From Aurelia coerulea (taxonomy: Eukaryota; Cnidaria; Scyphozoa; Semaeostomeae; Ulmaridae): DNA of 64,000 nt. The DNA lies in contig CM076956.1 in assembly GCA_039566865.1 (NCBI GenBank), positions 12,845,511 through 12,909,510 of the forward strand, given 5' to 3'. Positions within the stretch are counted from its first letter, which is position 1. Each line of letters starts with the position of its first letter. The notes beneath the pieces are model-generated. The model saw only the letters and a list, made by a program, of their open reading frames with translations. It ran no database searches and had not been told where the DNA came from. This document shows, piece after piece, positions 1 to 11,410 of this stretch. Position numbers and translations under genes: made by a program.

Positions 1-440
1 ATATTCTTAAATCATTCCTTATTCTTTATCGACGATTTCGTCTTAACATCCATTCAATCACAACCACGTAAACGAAAATCTGGGGGTGTTAACCGTGACA
101 TGCAAAGTCATCCACATAACATAAAACAGCACGTAACGCACAACAACCGCTCCAAACTGCTCAAAGCTACATGCTCGACCTAATTCAATTCCAAGGGCGT
201 AATCTCGCAATAAGAACTTTTGAAACGTTCTAATGAAAACTCAAAAGTAAGGTCAACGGTTGTCTCTAGGTTAAGATAGAAATTTGTTACAAGAATTCTT
301 TGCTCCGCCTCTGTTCCTTTGTCTTGAATGTTTCATTCTTCCTACTTTGAAAAAATCATTGATGAATGCTGAAGACTACTGGCAGCTGCATAAAGTCGTC
401 AATCGAATTTCTCAATCTTTCATTTTAATCACCACGTTAA
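1..440. other. No recognisable gene
   Basis: AT-rich sequence without a convincing open frame, RNA or repeat. A 94-codon open frame that starts at 284 runs into the hairpin at 441-569 and shows no domain, so I do not treat it as a gene. Confidence 0.6.
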
Positions 441-569
441 TTAGCTTAACTGTAGTCTGCGTGCAGACACTTCTTTTCAGAGAGGTTCTCCTCCAGCAGA
501 CTCTACTGGAGGAAGACCTCTCTGAAGAGAAATCAGTAGTGTCTGCACGCAAGCTACTTAACTGCTAAG
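441..569. repeat. Long hairpin / inverted repeat
   Basis: The two halves are reverse complements with few mismatches. The left arm contains GTAGTCTGCGTGCAGACAC and the right arm GTGTCTGCACGCAAGCTAC. The inner part again pairs (CTCCTCCAG with CTGGAGGAAG), leaving a loop of under 10 nt. A related motif (GCCTGCACGCAGACTC) flanks the palindrome at 37761-37872. It could be a small foldback element or a transcribed hairpin; nothing in the sequence decides. Confidence 0.75.
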
Positions 570-570
570 C

Positions 571-990
571 CCGGGTGGGGTACTTGGTCTACGAAAATAC
601 TGGGAGGTGCCGCTGGAAAATCAGAAAAGCACCCTGTCCCGGAGTAAAATTCCCGAAAATGATACCCTATCCCGGAGTAAACTTTAAAAAACAATACCCT
701 GTTCTTGAGTTTCTTCATACAAAATTGTAGGCTGCCCCGGAAATTTGGTAGAAATCTGTCAGAAAATGCGGAAATGTTGCCATCCAAACGATTTAAATCA
801 CACTCGCGTAGTGCATATGGCTTACAACGACCTTACGGAGTCAATTATAGAAAAGATTGACCCTGTCATGGAGCCGAATATACAAAGGTGATACCCTGTC
901 CCGATGTAGGAATCCTGAAAACGACACCCTGTTCAGCCGCACGTCCCCTTGCGGCAAAATATATGAGTGCCCCCCCCCCCTCCGGGCTGA
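571..990. repeat. G-tract-punctuated dispersed repeat, family a
   Basis: Two blocks (about 571-815 and 860-985) carry repeated phrases such as ACCCTGTCCCGGAGTAAA separated by AT-rich stretches, and each is bounded by a C- or G-run. The first block has an inverted homologue at 48500-48722, including the phrase CCAAACGATTTAAATCAC at its edge. The ends are not terminal inverted repeats. I see no coding potential. Confidence 0.6.
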
Positions 991-1069
991 TAAGCAAGGC
1001 ACATTTACACAATATGAAAAATAGCTATATGATAAGGTAAACCGAATAGCTGTTGTTTTCATAATTTAA

Positions 1070-2450
1070 TGAAGACCAGGCTTTAGAGAGACAGTATGTT
1101 TGTCAGTGTTTAGAAGTTCCAACGAGTATCGATGTGAATCTAGTTGAAAGCCTATTTTAGGAATCTTGTAAGACACAAGTTTGCCAAAATAGCTCGTAAT
1201 AATGTAACGGAACGACCAATTCCATCAAAATAAATAGTCACATCTATGTTAGCCTTCTTCCTACACACGAGTTCTTAAAGAAATAAATTTGAGAAGTAAT
1301 TTGCATCAATAGAAATTAGATAACAATCCATCCTTTTTCCGAATACCTGGTAGTAAATTGGATTCCAAGGTTACAACTTCTTTCATATTAACCTCTACTT
1401 TAAAGGAAGAAACTTTCGCAAGCATCTTTCGCGGCTGGAAAAAACGACGCGAATTCTGGAAAATATTTCAAATCTCTTGTGGTCGGCCGGACGGTACTTT
1501 TAGCGGAAAGTATAAAAGACTTTCTTCAAGAGATTATTGTCTTCAGAAATAATCGCAATACTTTCTGTGAAGTAATTAATTTAGAAATCCTTCTTTTTTC
1601 ACTATAATAATATTTCTCAAGATATTCTCTCTCCGCATTTGCCTACTTAATTCAACTCCTAGACACTTCGCAAACAAATCTATTACTTGTACATTCATAT
1701 GAAATCTGAAAGCTAAATATAAGAGTCCTGGAGGAAACAAAAGGCTGGAGAAAGGAAGCAGCTAGCTTGCTCTCCTCCGTGATGTTTCTCTTGAGATATA
1801 TGGACCATGGAATCTCGGACCATGGAAATAAGAAGGAAACGTCGCAGAGGAGAGTAGAATTAACTTCTAAAATGCACTGTAAAATTTTCATTGTAACCAT
1901 TTTGCTTCTCGCGTTAACACAGGGAAACCAGACCTACATAGACCTATTGTTGATCTTTGTATTTTGTCCAAAATTTTCATATCAAATCATCAATCTCCTG
2001 TTTTTTTCCGTAATTTTGTATTTTTGCTGCGTAGCAAACTTCCACTGCCAAGGAGTGAAAGGGAAAAGAAAATCCGAACGCTTTCGTCTTCATTTTGCGC
2101 TCCTTTTTCTACTTGCTTCTCCCTCGCTTCTCGCACACTCCCTTGCAGTTTCTTTTCTCTTTTGCTCCTTAGCAAGAGAAAATAATAGGCTATTGATAAC
2201 TGAATACCAAACATAGAACACAAAAAATACAATCTACTAACAGGCATAGATCTAATAAGACTCTGACAAATATGACATTATTTTGGCGTTCAAAACGAAA
2301 TGCGATAAAACTATTGAGCTGTTTTTTCCCGTTTCCATGGCGATTTATTTCCTAGTTAGCAATTTTCTTCTAGATATTTGGGCAACACGATTTGAGCAAC
2401 AGAGCAGAAACTGCGTAAATGGGGTCAAGTGACTTCGGTTGAACCTCAAA
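1070..2450. other. Gene-poor stretch with one signal-peptide-like frame
   Basis: No repeat of note. A frame from 1872 reads MHCKIFIVTILLLALTQG, which looks like a secretory signal peptide (short basic n-region, hydrophobic core, small residues before NQ). It continues only into low-complexity hydrophobic sequence and stops at 2216, and no GT donor follows closely. It could be a first exon of a secreted protein or a chance frame; I lean to chance. Confidence 0.3.
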
Positions 2451-2485
2451 AATGAACATGTCTCTGAAATCTTTAGATAACGATG

Positions 2486-2818
2486 TATATCATCACAACC
2501 ATCCTTATTCTCATCATCACAATCATCATAATCACCATCACCATAATAATAATACTAATCGTGATCATCATCATTACCATTACCACAATCACCATCATCA
2601 TCCTCATCCTCATCTTCATCATCACAATCATTATCATCATAATCATCATAATCATAATCATCATCATCATTACCATTACCACAATCACCATCATCATCCT
2701 CATCATCACAATCATTATCATCATAATCGTCATAATCATAATCATCATCATCATTACCATTACCACAATCACCATCATAATCATCATCCTCATCATCATC
2801 ACAATCATTATCATCATA

Positions 2819-2849
<31 letters not shown>

Positions 2850-2950
2850 CCATTACCACAATCACCATCATCATCCTCATCATCACAATCATTATCATCA
2901 TAATCGTCATAAAAGTAATCATCATCAAAATCAACATCATAATCATCCTT
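2486..2950. repeat. (TCA)n-derived minisatellite with about 90-bp higher-order unit
   Basis: Nearly pure CAT/CAC/AAT trinucleotides. A phrase beginning TACCATTACCACAATCACC recurs four times at roughly 90-bp spacing, so this is a minisatellite built from a trinucleotide repeat. All frames are open because stop codons are excluded by composition. The plus-strand frame (2452-2952) would encode a His/Asn-rich chain and the other frames runs of Ile/Thr or Asp. I treat these as non-coding. Confidence 0.85.
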
Positions 2951-3099
2951 AACATTATCATCGGGACATTGCTGGCCGATGGCCTCTCCAACATCCATTT
3001 CCTTCTGTCCTTAATTCTCGGCATCCAGGTCACCAGGTACCACCTCAATAACATCCCATTCTGCCATCTTCTTGCCGGTCTTACTCTACGCATATGGTA

Positions 3100-3600
3100 A
3101 TGAAGCTCATGATAGAGACTAATCTAACGTTAATCTAACGTAGACCAGACGTATGATTTTCGTAAACCTTGCTCAACAGGGGCTCATCCTGAAATAGTGA
3201 AAAATATGATGCCGTTTAGGCACATTCTTGGCCTTGCAGAAAACGAAATGCAGCAAAAATCCCATTTGGCACGCAGATAATGACGAAAATCAGTAGAAGA
3301 AAATACAGTAAAGGTCACACTGTCGACTGAAGCATGAACCACAATAAAATTTGTGAGCGACCGAGAAGCGATCATGATTCAAACAAATCACACAGTGATA
3401 TTTGTGTTTATTGCTGCAAAAGCAGGCCCCAACCGATGAAAGCAACGGGCCACACATATAATTTCTCTTGTCTCGACCAGATCTTTCTCTAACTATGTGG
3501 ATTAACTTGATAACATCATGGAATACGGTTATTCTTACATATAAACAATAGGTGACCTGCTTTTAGATGCAAAATAACTTGAAATGGAATCGATAGCAGT
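3100..3600. other. No recognisable gene
   Basis: Unique-looking AT-rich DNA. The only internal repetition is a short duplication (CTAATCTAACGT) at about 3120-3140. Confidence 0.5.
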
Positions 3601-3627
3601 CGAAGAAACAGTGGAAAGCAAAAAAAT

Positions 3628-3750
3628 GGTGGTGTTCCTCAAGGCTCCATGCCAAGTACGGTTTTCAATATAATCGCTGCTCGCAGCGAAATATGTTGCT
3701 TTTGTAGTTGATTATACAAAGATATTGGTTTCAAAGGATTTAAAATTCAG
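3628..3750 (+). pseudogene. Degenerate non-LTR reverse transcriptase fragment
   Basis: From 3631 the translation is GVPQGSMPSTVFNI, which matches the RT motif GVPQGS...LFNI of LINE-type reverse transcriptases. After a shift of frame, 3692 onward reads VAFVVDYTKIL, equivalent to the catalytic segment normally written YADDTKI, with the second Asp position degenerate. Several stops and a frameshift make it non-functional. It is an old 5'- and 3'-truncated LINE relic on the plus strand. Confidence 0.5.
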
Positions 3751-3821
3751 ATAAGGTTTCTTCTTCTGGGCTGCATGGCAAGTAAGTATTCATTTGTTAT
3801 CGATAGATTTCCTGGTTAAAT

Positions 3822-3942
3822 TATCATCATCATCATCATCATCATCACCACCACCACCACTACCACCACCACCATCATCATCATCATCACCATCACCACC
3901 ATCATCATCATCACCATCACCACCACCACCACCACCATCATT
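3822..3942. repeat. (CAT/CAC)n microsatellite
   Basis: Uninterrupted trinucleotide repeat alternating blocks of ATC and ACC. Open frames here (Ser/Pro- or Asp/Gly-rich) are composition artefacts. Confidence 0.9.
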
Positions 3943-4340
3943 GCCTGCTGTGAGTGTGATAAACAAACATATATCCGTCAGCCTTGAAAATAAACAAAAC
4001 AATGATAGAAACGCGATAACTCCCACCTTCCTACTTTCTCCGTATTTTAAACATCCTATATAATACTTCTATAGCGAACCAAATACCAGTGACAGAGAAA
4101 TTTAAGAGTAATAATAGCACAAAGTGGCAATAGCTTTGTTATCCTTTACAGCTTTCTAAAGAAACAATTTTATTAAGATAAGGCTGATAAAAAAGGGCTT
4201 GGGTTTCAAATCTTCAAAACGCCTGTTGCATCATTTGCTAGATTAATTAGCAATCGTGATTTAAAGCTCGAATATAGCAAATCTTGATAAAAACCATTTA
4301 ATCTATCGGATGAGAAAAAAACAATCCCGGTTTGAAAGGC

Positions 4341-4850
4341 CACTGCTCCCTGGATATCAAGTCGATAATGTTGGCAAATATATCTTTCAATGGTGGACAT
4401 GCTCAAATCCATTTTTAACTCTACCTGATTGAAATCAGCTACTCTGTTCTGAAATTATGAGGGATTTTCTCGAGAAACCCACTCTGCCCACTTAAAGAAA
4501 CCTTCAAAACAGACCTAGAAGCTTAACATGTTTTAGCACGTGTTACATAGAATGAAATCGTTCGCAATAATATAGCCATGCTCACAGGGATGACACTCCA
4601 CTCTCATCCTTCCAAAGGGATAAAAACTTGCTAAACCATGTAAAAGTCATTGCTATAAGGCAGAAGATTTGGTCGTGATCTTAGGTTTGTCTTTACGCTT
4701 TCATGAAGGGGCTTTCTCAAGAAAATCCCTCATAATTTCAAAACAGAGTAGCCTATTTCAGTCAGATAAGTTTCAAAAACTATTGGAGCATGTTCGCTAT
4801 TAAGCAATACATTTGCTAATAATATTGCCTTGATATCCACGGAGCAGTAG
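4341..4850. mobile_element. Foldback element with two nested inverted-repeat levels
   Basis: The outer arms are CACTGCTCCCTGGATATCAA (4341) and its inverted partner ending GGAGCAGTAG (4850). The inner arms run 4427-4477 and 4713-4774 and share CTGAAATTATGAGGGATTTT in inverted form. No coding capacity. A second copy spans about 13055-14010 and is interrupted by LINE sequence. No clear target duplication was found. Confidence 0.6.
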
Positions 4851-5715
4851 CCAATCAAATGGAGATTTATTTTTCTCCCGCTCTACCAGATATGAACTTG
4901 GAGTGAGCAGTACAGTCTGGTAAAGCGTTGATATTAACTGTTTATCTTAAGTTAGGGTTATGCATATTTTATTCTTAGATGTACTTAGATATTCAGATAT
5001 CTATTATCGTCAATGACGCTGAAAAACTGAAACAAAAACTGAAATTTAAACACCCCTCGCACGTTTCTTTTATTCAGTGTTTCAAAACAAGTACATTTTT
5101 TCTGCCATATCTAGTACGTAGGAACTCATTGCAGTAATTACAATTAAAATAATGTGAAATTCGTCTTATTTTCAATGACTATTTAGCAATTATCAAAACA
5201 ACACATTTTCGTTTTGATCTTATTTCAATCCCCTGGTCGTATAATTTCAAGTATTCTCAACGTTGATTGGAAATAGTTATATTTTGTTTCTTTTTTATGT
5301 GATTCATAATGGCGGTAATTTGCAAAATTCATATCTTTAAAAATCATTTTTAAGATTCAGCAGTTGAAATGTAAAAATTGGGGCAAAATGGATTTACCAA
5401 AAAAAATTAAAAAATTACAGCCACAATTTATGCAAGTTTACGCCAAAGGGTCTGTTCCAAATCGTACTAAAAAAAGAATTATGGCCATTCTTATTTTTGT
5501 GGTACAACAGATATTTTTGAGATCTTTTCAATGTTTTCTGCAATAGAAATATATCGACACTTGCTAAAGCCTTCAAACTGACTTAACTCCATCTCTTTGA
5601 CATAGAGTCATGAAATGTAACCCTCAGAAAGCTTTGCGTTTCATTGATATAGATAAAATCACTGTTTTCAAGCATTTCTATTTGTCCCCCTCATGTCACA
5701 GCAAATATGCGTCTA

Positions 5716-6165
5716 CAGGGTGTCCCAAAAAATTTTTTCGACGTTTGATTAAATATTAAAAAATAACGAGATAGTGAACGGGCTCCATATTACCATAACC
5801 ATATTGCTGAGATTTTAAATTAATTTTAGACACCAGAATCTAGCAAATCGGCTAAATATTCACTGAGTTACGAGCATTTGAAGTTCAGGTTTGTGTGAAA
5901 GCTGAAACCAGACGCCCCTAAATTGCATAGTTTGAGAAAGTAGAATCTCGTTTATTCAAATGAAATCAAATGGAATTTAAAAAGAATTTTCGGTGAAATA
6001 GCAAAAGCTTGTAGCTCCAGGAATTCTTAGCGGATTCATAAGATTCTGGCGTCAAAAATTAATTTATAATCTTAGGAGCAGGGTTATCTAACCAGGAGCC
6101 TGTACATTTTATCGTTACTTTTTAATATTTAATCAAACGTCTAACAATTTTTCTGGGACACCCTG
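5716..6165. mobile_element. 450-bp MITE, Tc1/mariner-like (TA target)
   Basis: The ends are inverted repeats of about 50 bp: left CAGGGTGTCCCAAAAAA..., right the complement with few changes, including GACGTTTGATTAAATATT on both sides. TA dinucleotides flank both ends (5714-5715 and 6166-6167), the expected target duplication of Tc1/mariner-type elements. There is no transposase frame, so it is non-autonomous. Internal sequence recurs in the much-interrupted relative at 49174-53413. Confidence 0.8.
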
Positions 6166-7006
6166 TATACTTTACCCCAAAGCATATTTTGATCCCTAGC
6201 AAGTTTGTGTCGTTCAATTATTCAAAATGCCAAAGGTTCTTTAGCTCATCCTGTATCCTGTATACAATGACATGGCGGTAATTACAATTCAAGTAATATG
6301 AAATTCACCTTATTTCTAACATTTATTTACCAATTATAAAAAAACAACATTGTAATAGAAAAAGCCAATAAAAACTACGCGTTTAGCTGGCAAGAATAAT
6401 TAACAAAAAATATTTAAGTGAAATCACATACAACCAACACATTTTTGCTATGTCTCAGCTGATCCAACCAATCGCCTAAATTATCAAAGGGAACCTTTAG
6501 AGGACCCGCGGGATTTCATTTCGCCTATGACTGACATCTGAGCCCTCAAACTTCATCACCTTCTTATACAGAATGAAATAGATTTCCAAATGTTAATCAA
6601 CGATATTTTTCAAACTATCTCTTACTCATGCCAGTAAAATTACATCTACAATCTTTACTTCATGAAGTTTTTCTTGTCCTGGGAACATATTTTAACCCCT
6701 TGCAAGTTTGTGTTATTAAGTGTTTCAAAATGCAGCTACACATCAGCTGCAAGCTGCTAGTACCATACCTGCTTTAACAAAAATATATACATGATGTAAA
6801 TATATTACAAAGTTTCTCGATTTATCTGATAATTTCTAAGTTTCTGTTTGCACCAAAACAGGAGAAATCCTGGTTGCTCGATAGCTGTTGAAAATCTATT
6901 TACATGATGTACAGTGAACAATGAAGAAGAGGGACAACATCCACAGAGAGCAGGCATCGAGTTGATCTTTTGCGCTTTTTTCATTTATTCCGTTATCTGC
7001 TAACTA

Positions 7007-7031
7007 GTTTCGCCCACTAGGGCATCTTCAG
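7007..7031 (-). other. Hammerhead-ribozyme-like core motif
   Basis: On the minus strand the sequence is CTGAAGA, one extra T, GCCC-TAGT-GGGC stem-loop, then GAAAC. This resembles the hammerhead core CUGANGA / stem II / GAAA, which is known from terminal repeats of Penelope-like elements. The extra base before stem II departs from the canonical core, so activity is doubtful. A covarying relative lies at 15410-15434. Confidence 0.35.
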
Positions 7032-7112
7032 AGCAACTCATATACATACATGATGTAGTTTTCTCAACAATATAGTAGTATTTTCATTTACGTTTCGCTT
7101 TCGCTTCATCAG

Positions 7113-7254
7113 ATAAGTTATTACATACTGGATGGGACAAAAGAAGTTAAAGCATATATAAATACATATAAATACATATATATATAGATGATGTCTATAA
7201 TGCATGTATATATGTTTTATTTTCTTTTGTCCCATCCAGTATATAATAACTTAT
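7113..7254. repeat. Inverted repeat with 33-bp arms
   Basis: The arms 7113-7146 and 7222-7254 both contain TACTGGATGGGACAAAAG in opposite orientation, with AT-rich sequence between. The right arm abuts a unit of the surrounding tandem array. Confidence 0.75.
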
Positions 7255-7949
7255 CGCGGTAATTATGATTCAAGTAATATGAAATCCATATTACTTCTAA
7301 TATTTACTGAATAATTACCAAAACAATGTTCTAATAAAGCAAGCCAATAAGAAGGACGCTTTTAGCTGGTGACAATAATTACGTTAAAAGGTATGGCTGA
7401 AATCACAAACAATCAACACATTTTTGTATGTAACAGCTGATCAGACCAATCACCTAAATAACCAAAGGGAGCCTTTAGATGACTCGCGGGGTTTCACTTC
7501 ACCAGTGACGTGAGTCCCAAAATTCCATAACCCTCTTATACAGAATGAAATAGATTTCCAAACATCCATCAACGATAGCTATATGTTACTCATGTCCGTG
7601 CAATTATATCTACACCTTTACTTTAAACAGTTTTCTTGCCCTGAAAGCATATTCTGGCCCCTTGCAAGTTTGTGTTACTCAGTTTCGAAACGCTTAAATT
7701 CCTTTTGCCCCATACAGTCTGTAACGCGGTCTGTAATAACTTATCACGGTAATTACGATTCAGGTGACATGAAATCCGTCCTATTTCTAATATTTATTGA
7801 ACAATTATCAAAACAACATTCTAATAAAGCAAGCCAATAAAAACGGACGTGTTTAAAGCTGACGACAAATAATCAACTGAAAAGAGTTGGCCAAGATCAA
7901 GTATAGCCTTTATAATACTGTGTTATCAGCTGATCTAACGAATCGCTTT

Positions 7950-9120
7950 TAAAACGATCATTTTGAGATTAGAAAAAGCAGCACAATAGAACCGTAAGGC
8001 AGGTGTTTAGTAGCTTAACCTACATTCATTTATACAGTACACAGCAATGTATATAACGCACTGAATCTAATGGTATGAGATGTTGCTCGTTAATCAATGC
8101 GAAGAGCATAATGGAATGCAAGAAACTTTAGTTTTTTGCACAGTGTGTAAGAAAATCTACGACCTTTTAAAGAGATCAAAGACTGAACGCAACACACCGA
8201 AAGAGAAACACGGCAGAACCGAGCAGAAACGAACGATGTCCGAATAACGATTGCAGCGAACGAGATCAAAGAATAAAAACGCGACAACGCAATGACTGCG
8301 ACAAAAGGCGAATCTGAAAAACGTAAACATCGGGAAACGACAACGGAGACGAACGTAATAAACCAACCGAAAGAGATGAATGAACAAGCAGATGTGAGGC
8401 AGATCAAAGAACACAAAGCGACACACTAATATAAGTGGTTGAAGAGCTACAAGCAACTCAAAAAGCCACGAAAGAGTTGCGAGCAATGAGCCAACCGATG
8501 ATGATCAATAAAGACGAGATGAAAGAACGGAAACCGACAACTGATGCGATGGGGGGCTTCGCTATCGAGCCGGTCCATTCCGTTGCAAAAGAGAAAAGAT
8601 CCCAAAGAAAGAAACTGATCTTTAATAATTGGCGTCGAATCCTTGCAAAACTTTAAAATGAATCGTGTATCATGTTGTTGCCATATTTTTTGTCATGAAT
8701 TGCTCCAATGGAACTTTAGGTAATTTCCTATACCGAAAAATGTTCTGAGATCTGAAGGAACTTCTTGCCGCAGCTAGCAAGTATCTATCAAAACGGGGGT
8801 CGTGTTTCCATTTCTTCTAACAAAATTTACCAGATGTGGACGCTCGATCCAAACCTCTTTTTTAAGAAGTAAAAAGGTCTATAAGCAACAATCACCACAA
8901 CTTTACTTTGATGTTTGGAATCGAGGTCGATTTTCATGATTTTCAAAATCGAAAAGCTCTTTGAAGATTTACGAAAACATGCTCGCGATACTGATAATCT
9001 TGACAGTTTCTATAACGGCTTCCAATCATTATCCATTGTAGACAAAGCATTTAACTGGGGCTGAAGTCCGTCTAACTGATTCCTTTCCCGCAGTTCCCTG
9101 ATCCGCAATTCCAGCATTCC
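7950..9120. other. Gene-poor; contains a T-depleted tract at 8150-8630
   Basis: The plus strand from about 8150 to 8630 is strikingly poor in T and rich in A, G and C. It has many GAC, AAC and CGAA words and more CpG than its surroundings. Frames are broken by stops, though short blocks read Lys/Arg/Glu/Thr-rich. It may be a decayed coding region, for example of a mobile element, but I cannot name it. The remainder shows nothing recognisable. Confidence 0.4.
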
Positions 9121-9430
9121 TTAGTGATTGCAAACATGGAGATCTACATACAGCCGATTAGTCTGGCAGCAAATGTAAATATAGCAAGTTACACGATGGC
9201 CAAAACAATATCATAGGTTGGTTTTATTGTCATGTCAACACAAAGCTATTAGTGACTGCAAACATGGAGATCTACATACAGCCAATTAGTCTGGCAGCAA
9301 ATATAAATATAGCAAGTTACAGGATGGTCAAAATAACATCATAGGTTGCTTTGATTGTCATGGCAATACACAGCTATTAGCGACTGAAACATGGAGATCA
9401 ACAGCCAATTAGCCTGGCAGCAAATGTAAA
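9121..9430. repeat. 128-bp tandem repeat, about 2.4 copies
   Basis: Starts at 9121, 9249 and 9377 share TTAGTGACTGCAAACATGGA and CCAATTAGTCTGGCAGCAAA. Exact 128-bp spacing is kept between the first three starts. No coding potential. Confidence 0.85.
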
Positions 9431-10960
9431 ATTCCAAACAAACTCCTCAAGTTGCAAAATTTTCTTGCAGTTTTGACAAACACATCTATTAAACTTTCTT
9501 TTCTCGCATCTCCTACCCCCAACACAAGATGGCAACGTGTGCTCAATGCTGTTATGATATCATGCTGACTGCATAAATAAATACATCTAAAGCCGGAATG
9601 ACATGCATTCACAATGAAAGTAATTAATCTTGGATGCTGTTCCCGCGCACAAACAAGATTAAACAGATGTTTCCATTTCGAAGCTGCTTGACACCAGCAG
9701 ATGCCAAATACGGTCATATGTTGTTTTTTAAAGATGATTTTAATGATATCAGATTTTTGACATACTTCGTTGAAAATTTATTGAAGTGAATTTATCTATT
9801 CGCTCAAACTTACTGCTCAAATACCCAAACCACGGGTAACGATGATTCTCGGTGACATGCGCGGACGAAATCTGTAGACAAGATCAAAGTCCTTCCTTAG
9901 TATTTTGCAGCTAAATAATCTGATAGATGTGTTGAAGAAAAATGTTTAGCACTCGCGTGCAGTTTAGCTTTGATGTTCAAACAATGTGGAGAAAATCTGC
10001 ATAATGTCTATCTCAAATTAGATATCAGTTAAATCTGCATAATGTCTATCTCAAAGTAGATATGAGGCGAGATTGGCAAGAGATGTTATTTGAGACAGAG
10101 TGTAGTGTTCTTTGCCGTTTTGTTTCCTTGTGATCGTTCTTTTGTAGGTTGTCGAAGTTTTGTGTAATGATGGCCGTGGGGTAGTCATAGTTTTTTGCAC
10201 CTCATGGCATCGTCTTTATAGTGTCGTTAAGTATTTCGTAAGCAACGTAGCTAGTAAATTTGTATTGTAAATCTTTATTGGAATATAAGGAGAAGAACAT
10301 GGAAAGCATCAATGCCATCATAGATAAACAAAATTCAAAGCTGAAAGATTTTCGGCAAGTTCTTTGTCTCAAGACCTCAAAAGATGTTATGGCTTATGGT
10401 ACCCCAACTGGTGCTTGCAACATGCCTCACTTCACAATAGTAGCAAGGCATCGGCTGCATTTCGTTGTATCTTTTCAAACAACAGGCTAACTACGCTGTG
10501 ATATGTTACCGCATTTCGTTCTCACATACAACGCCGTTACAGCACATTGGTCTTGTGAGCTGATTCCATAAGAAAACTATCAGATGCAAAATAACGGGCA
10601 AAACAAGGTCCCAGACATAAAGTTTAGTGTTGTTTTTGGAGAATAAACCAGTTCAAGCCTTGGGTAGTTGTTGTATGATACATCATACCACTATGTGACC
10701 GTGTCTCGTTGTACCGTTATATTGCAGTACTTTCCGGCGGCAAAAATAAAGAGCGTTATTGCAGCACAGAGTGGCAAATGGCTCTTGTCATAAGTATGCG
10801 TAAGGTAATACCAGCTAGGCAAGGCTTGATAAATATTTATGGTCGTAGCTGTGAAACTCATTACCGTAAGAATGCAAAACCGTAAGAATGCACATTGAAA
10901 TTACCAAGGCCTAAATCAAATTAAATTGCATAGCATCGATATAAAATAATATAAACAGCA
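9431..10960. other. No recognisable gene
   Basis: A minus-strand open frame of 102 codons (9409-9717) and a plus-strand frame of 76 codons (10260-10490) have no domain or splice context. The 10110-10270 block weakly resembles 20890-21070 (both end in TGTATTGTAA.. after a T/G-rich stretch), suggesting a shared dispersed repeat. Confidence 0.45.
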
Positions 10961-10964
10961 TAAA

Positions 10965-11410
10965 TAGCTCAAAATGCAGGAAAAACAATCTGTTTAGACC
11001 ATCGTGATTGGATTGATATGAAAAAGTATTTGCAAGCTAAAAATAGGTGCAACATCTGCTTCCCAAAAGCCACACAGATGCACTTTATGGCGCTAGGCAC
11101 AGCAGAGGCCAGATAATACCATGAGACGTTTATCTCCGCTAAACCTGGAGATATTTTAACTGGCATTCAAATTTGTTTTCCCAAACATCTGAAGATTAGA
11201 TTTCTTCAAAAAAATTGGGAACTTTCAAGCAGTTGTTTGTCTTGGTTGCGTTTTATGAAGGTAGGTAAAATGTAGAAAAATCTTCACGGGTTTCTTTTGT
11301 CTTCTTCGCTTATCCGCCGTCTGATTGTTCCGGGAAAATGAGACTTGGAGGTTTCGGCTTGGGAGGTTTCGGCCATGGACAACATTTGATTCCTATGCTC
11401 GTTAAACTAG
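10965..11410 (-). repeat. Dispersed repeat, 'CCGGTTAAAATATCTCCAGG' family
   Basis: On the minus strand this contains GCCAGTTAAAATATCTCCAG preceded by CAAACATCTGAAGATTAGATTTC. The same block occurs at 46640-46900 (plus), 48330-48420 (minus) and 60600-60860 (plus). Copies share an upstream phrase close to GACCAATCAGACGG. No terminal inverted repeat was found. Short open frames starting MPVKISPGLAE recur in several copies because the repeat itself is conserved. Its class is unknown. Confidence 0.65.

Larger units (their letters stand above)
5040..7950. repeat. Degenerate tandem array of about 490-bp units
   Basis: A unit beginning ...GCGGTAATTAC(G)ATTCAAGTAATATGAAAT and ending ...CTTGCAAGTTTGTGTTATT..GTTTCAAAATGC recurs. 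The clearest copies start near 6274, 7256 and 7744, with partial copies near 5131 and 5311. Shared internal phrases include CAGCTGATC and CTTATACAGAATGAAATAG. Spacings are about 980 and 490 bp. The array contains a separate TA-flanked MITE (5716-6165) and a hairpin (7113-7254). No coding potential. Confidence 0.65.

Noticed and set aside
2452..2952. 166-residue His/Asn-rich protein
   Set aside because: It is a by-product of the TCA minisatellite; other frames on both strands are equally open.
3790..4063. Ser/Pro-rich or Asp/Gly-rich proteins
   Set aside because: Generated by the (CAT/CAC)n microsatellite.
8090..8486. Two overlapping minus-strand frames of about 108 codons (Phe/Arg/Cys-rich)
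   Set aside because: They are the reverse of the T-poor tract, so stops are rare there by composition; no domain.
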